DNA of 8,399 nucleotides from Haloarculaceae archaeon. Lineage in GTDB: Archaea > Halobacteriota > Halobacteria > Halobacteriales > Haloarculaceae. Shown in pieces: positions 6,613 to 8,399 of this stretch. The stretch is from positions 1 to 8,399 of the forward strand of contig JAHENO010000070.1 in the NCBI GenBank assembly GCA_018609945.1. The letters are read 5' to 3'. Below the pieces are notes generated by a model. The model saw only the letters and a program-made list of their open reading frames with translations. It did not search any database and had not been told where the DNA came from. The position numbers and the translations under genes were made by a program. Numbering within the stretch: position 1 is the stretch's first letter; every line of letters starts with the position of its first letter.

Positions 6613-6631
6613 GTTCCCACTCGGTGGGAAC
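6613..6631. promoter_or_regulatory. Perfect 8-3-8 inverted repeat, candidate operator at the halocyanin start site
   Basis: GTTCCCAC and GTGGGAAC flank a TCG spacer. The repeat lies 16 bases after the TATA candidate, where a bound protein would block initiation or the transcript could fold into a small hairpin. A copper- or redox-responsive repressor is plausible from the gene content but not shown. Confidence 0.45.
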
Positions 6632-6675
6632 CGGCTATGTCCTTATGTGCGTGCTCTCCCAATTATACGACGACG

Positions 6676-7191
6676 ATGGACGTGACATCTGATGTCGACA
6701 GACGGATGGTATTGCGCGGTATCGGAGCGGTCGCGGTTGCCGGCGCCATCGCCGGTTGTGGCGGTGGCGGCGGTGGCGATGGCGGCGGTAGCGACGGTGG
6801 GTCCGACGGCAGCGACGGCGGTGACGGCGGCGGTGGCGTGCCGAGCGAAGTCGAGGAGTACCTCTCGGAGACCGACAACTTCGACGGCTCGCTCGAGGAC
6901 GCAACCGGGCAGGGCGAGGTGACGGTCCAGGTCGGAACCGAGGCCAACGGCGGTAACTTCGGGTACAGTCCCGCGGCCGTCCGGGTCGATAGCGGGACCA
7001 CAGTCGTCTGGGAGTGGACGGGCCAAGGTGGCTCGCACAACGTCGTCGATGAAGACGGTTCTTTCGAGAGCGAACTCACCGACGAAGAAGGGTTCACGTT
7101 CGAGCACACCTTCGACGAGAGCGGTACGTTCCTGTACTTCTGTACGCCGCACAAGGCCGTCGGAATGAAGGGCGCCGTCGTCGTCGAGTGA
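6676..7191 (+). CDS. Halocyanin, Tat-exported blue copper lipoprotein
   Basis: This 171-residue protein is a membrane-anchored single-electron carrier on the outer face of the cell. The N-terminus has a twin-arginine signal (DRRMVLRG) and a short hydrophobic stretch ending in AIAGC, a lipobox with C28 as the lipidated residue. A flexible Gly/Ser/Asp linker runs to about residue 54. The cupredoxin domain holds all four type 1 copper ligands: H121 in GGSHNVV, then C156, H159 and M164 in FCTPHKAVGM. The ATG at 6676 places the arginine pair at residues 9-10 as a Tat signal requires; in-frame starts at 6637 (ATG) and 6604 (TTG) would add an unlikely extension. It is divergent from the copper ATPase and lies in the neighbourhood of a CuA enzyme, so it is a good candidate for the electron donor to subunit II, by analogy with soluble blue copper and cytochrome c donors elsewhere. 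No terminator is evident downstream. Confidence 0.95.
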   Translation: MDVTSDVDRRMVLRGIGAVAVAGAIAGCGGGGGGDGGGSDGGSDGSDGGDGGGGVPSEVEEYLSETDNFDGSLEDATGQGEVTVQVGTEANGGNFGYSPAAVRVDSGTTVVWEWTGQGGSHNVVDEDGSFESELTDEEGFTFEHTFDESGTFLYFCTPHKAVGMKGAVVVE

Positions 7192-7387
7192 GCGGGAGAC
7201 CAAATCGATACGGACGGCCCTCCCCGTTCCGCTGTGAACTCACTGTCCCGAGTCGGAGACTGACTGCTCCGTGCTCACGAGACAGAGTAGGATCCAAGGC
7301 TTCGTTTCTGCGCATTCTGGTATACGGATTCGTGTTCGTTGCGCTGGTCCTCAAGCGTCGGTGTGACCGTGGCCGGTTCTGGCACAG

Positions 7388-7999
7388 TCAGTGGACGTGG
7401 TGGTAGAAGTAGAACCGTCCGTCGTCTTGGTCGACTGCCCAGTCGATTCGGGATCGATCACCGTCGTTGTTGCTCCCGGTTTGCAGCGAAAGCACGTCGT
7501 CGGGGCGATGCCAGTTTCCGTCAGTGTCACGAAGCCATCGCCACTGCGTGAGGATCTGACCCTTGTAGGTGCGGGGGAGGTCGTTTTGCTCGTCGTACTG
7601 GATCTCGGTCATCGTGTCGAACTCCACGAAGTGATCCTCCTGCCCGACATCTGTCGATCCAGTCTTCGTCCAGTTATCGTCTGGATCGTTGTGCCACACA
7701 TCGATGACTCCCTCATCATCGATGGTGATGCGTCCCTCTTGCCAGTGTGGCCCCGTTCGCAGGTCCACGGGGTTTCTCCCCTGGAGGTAGGCGCTGGTGA
7801 TGCGGTAATCCCCGTCACCAGCGTCGGTCAACATCTGAGCGCCTTTCTCGTCGAAGTGATCCGACGACAGGTATGCGTGGACGGGGATGAGTAGGTTTGC
7901 GTCATCACCTTCCGGGAAGTGGAACACGCGGTGGCCGTAGACAATCTGGTTGATAGGGCTGTCCGTCTGAAACGTACAGGTTGCCCAGTCTTTTGTCAT
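7388..7999 (-). CDS. Uncharacterised acidic, Trp-rich soluble protein
   Basis: I do not recognise this 203-residue protein. It has no signal peptide, membrane segment or cysteine pattern (only C8). It is acidic, with frequent Trp, Asp, His and Gln, and ends in an aromatic/His cluster (GRFYFYHHVH). A segment around residues 95-115 (RITIDDEGVIDVWHND) alternates like beta strands, and the whole reads as a beta-rich single domain. Its DNA is poorer in G+C than the neighbours: I count 32 G+C in bases 7621-7680, against 47 in bases 5041-5100 of the ATPase gene. Such a shift, with a nearby tRNA gene, suggests transfer. The ATG at 7999 is downstream of a convincing TATA box; the leader contains a start-stop AUG-UAA (minus strand, 8015-8010) about 14 bases before the start. 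The acidity, uninterrupted frame and promoter argue for a real gene; its function is unknown. Confidence 0.75.
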   Translation of the reverse strand: MTKDWATCTFQTDSPINQIVYGHRVFHFPEGDDANLLIPVHAYLSSDHFDEKGAQMLTDAGDGDYRITSAYLQGRNPVDLRTGPHWQEGRITIDDEGVIDVWHNDPDDNWTKTGSTDVGQEDHFVEFDTMTEIQYDEQNDLPRTYKGQILTQWRWLRDTDGNWHRPDDVLSLQTGSNNDGDRSRIDWAVDQDDGRFYFYHHVH

Positions 8000-8068
8000 T
8001 GTGTCGTGTTACATTGTGGAGGTGTGTGTTCTCCTGCTCAGTTATCTGTTAACATTGACCACGACGGG

Positions 8069-8077
8069 TATTTAAAT
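8069..8077 (-). promoter_or_regulatory. TATA box for the orphan gene
   Basis: On the minus strand this reads ATTTAAATA, very close to the haloarchaeal TATA consensus. It lies 70 bases before the ATG at 7999, so the mRNA would have a leader of about 45-50 bases. GGAG occurs in that leader (8031-8034) but too far from the ATG to be an ordinary ribosome binding site. Confidence 0.6.
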
Positions 8078-8181
8078 CTCGGGTAATCGAACCAGACAGA
8101 CTGACCATCACTGAGTGGCATCGACAGACACGAGCGGGGGCACTTCGGCAAACGCACTCCACTGTCGTGGCAAGTATTGGC

Positions 8182-8197
8182 TTCACCGGCCGGTGAA
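8182..8197. promoter_or_regulatory. Perfect 16-bp palindrome in intergenic DNA, candidate protein-binding site
   Basis: TTCACCGGCCGGTGAA equals its reverse complement over all 16 bases. It lies in the 273-base gap between tRNA-Ala and the orphan gene, about 105 bases upstream of that gene's TATA box. No terminator-like T-run follows it on either strand, so an operator or recombination site fits better than a terminator. No binding protein can be named. Confidence 0.5.
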
Positions 8198-8258
8198 CGC
8201 CGTTGTGACAAGGGAGAATAGCAGAGCCAACCCTACGCCGTCTGTCCAATTGTTCCCA

Positions 8259-8274
8259 CATCCCGACGGGGATG
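8259..8274 (-). other. Stem-loop at the 3' end of tRNA-Ala
   Basis: CATCCC and GGGATG form a perfect 6-bp stem around a 4-base loop. The structure overlaps the last two tRNA bases on the minus strand. It may affect transcript ending or 3' trimming, but no U-tract follows, so I do not call it a terminator. Confidence 0.3.
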
Positions 8275-8344
8275 GACTCGCCGGGATTTGAACCCGGGGC
8301 CTCTCCCATGCCAAGGGAGTGATCTACCGCTGATCTACGAGCCC
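8273..8344 (-). tRNA. tRNA-Ala (anticodon GGC)
   Basis: This 72-base minus-strand gene folds as a full cloverleaf. The acceptor stem is GGGCTCG/CGAGTCC with the G3-U70 wobble pair that is the identity element of alanine tRNAs, followed by discriminator A. The D stem is GATC/GATC, the anticodon stem CTCCC/GGGAG holds the loop TTGGCAT (anticodon GGC, reading GCC and GCU), the variable loop is five bases, and the T arm is CCGGG-TTCAAAT-CCCGG. There is no intron and CCA is not encoded, so it is added after transcription. Confidence 0.97.
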
Positions 8345-8374
8345 GCGGACAAGCGTGGGTACTTTTCGGGTTCG

Positions 8375-8380
8375 TTTAAA
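8375..8380 (-). promoter_or_regulatory. TATA box for tRNA-Ala
   Basis: TTTAAA (GGTTTAAACGAA in its minus-strand setting) lies 31-36 bases upstream of the first tRNA base, the right spacing for initiation a few bases before the mature 5' end, which RNase P would then trim. Confidence 0.6.
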
Positions 8381-8399
8381 CCCATCGGACCGGTCTGGC

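Noticed and set aside
6604..6675. Longer halocyanin starting at TTG 6604 or ATG 6637
   Set aside because: This would put up to 24 extra residues before the Tat arginines and would place the start within or before the likely promoter and inverted repeat. The ATG at 6676 gives a normal Tat signal.
7188..7406. A 72-residue plus-strand frame overlapping the halocyanin stop
   Set aside because: The product is strongly basic with no recognisable features. The GTG start is the overlap with the halocyanin end, and it runs into the 3' end of the opposite gene.
8049..8309. An 86-residue minus-strand frame starting inside tRNA-Ala
   Set aside because: It begins within a structurally certain tRNA, and its Arg/Cys-rich product is unlike acidic haloarchaeal proteins.
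8273..8344. tRNA-Ala as an attachment site of an integrated element
   Set aside because: I found no second copy of the tRNA 3' end and no integrase in the window. The element could end outside it, so this remains undecided and is not annotated.
1..8399. CRISPR arrays and insertion sequences
   Set aside because: No regularly spaced repeats, transposase motifs or terminal inverted repeats were seen on either strand.

Overview
The window reads as the chromosome of a halophilic archaeon (Halobacteria). The evidence is high G+C coding DNA, acidic proteins, a Tat-exported lipoprotein halocyanin, archaeal TATA elements (a TTTAAA upstream of a tRNA, an ATTTAAATA upstream of a gene) and a tRNA without an encoded CCA end.

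Bases 1-2824 (+) carry the end of a CuA-bearing subunit II and a complete subunit I of a ba3-like (B-family) heme-copper enzyme, then a membrane protein of unknown function. Subunit I keeps every heme and CuB histidine, but the position of the catalytic tyrosine is glutamine (GHGSQQ, Q248). That points away from O2 reduction and towards a CuA-type nitric oxide reductase. The unknown membrane protein follows after two tiny reading frames chained to it by ATGA overlaps, so it may be a co-expressed accessory subunit.

Bases 2882-3859 (+) encode a cytoplasmic protein of the DNase I-like endonuclease/exonuclease/phosphatase fold with a near-complete set of catalytic motifs. It converges on a copper P1B-type ATPase (3987-6467, -). 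That ATPase has the Cys-rich N-terminal metal-binding module seen in CcoI/FixI pumps, which supply copper to respiratory oxidases. Divergent from it is a halocyanin (6676-7191, +), a membrane-anchored blue copper electron carrier. Their shared intergenic region holds a perfect 12-bp palindrome and a perfect 8-3-8 inverted repeat, both candidate operators.

The genes can be read as one copper-dependent respiratory module: the halocyanin would pass electrons to the CuA site of subunit II, subunit I would reduce the terminal acceptor (NO is my favoured substrate), and the P-type ATPase would provide copper for CuA, CuB and the halocyanin. This is inference from motifs and proximity.

Bases 7192-7387 hold nothing I can support. 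A lower-G+C orphan gene (7388-7999, -) follows, with a good TATA box and a 273-base upstream region containing a perfect 16-bp palindrome. The window ends with tRNA-Ala(GGC) on the minus strand (8273-8344). The orphan gene beside a tRNA looks accessory, but I found no integrase and no repeated tRNA end.
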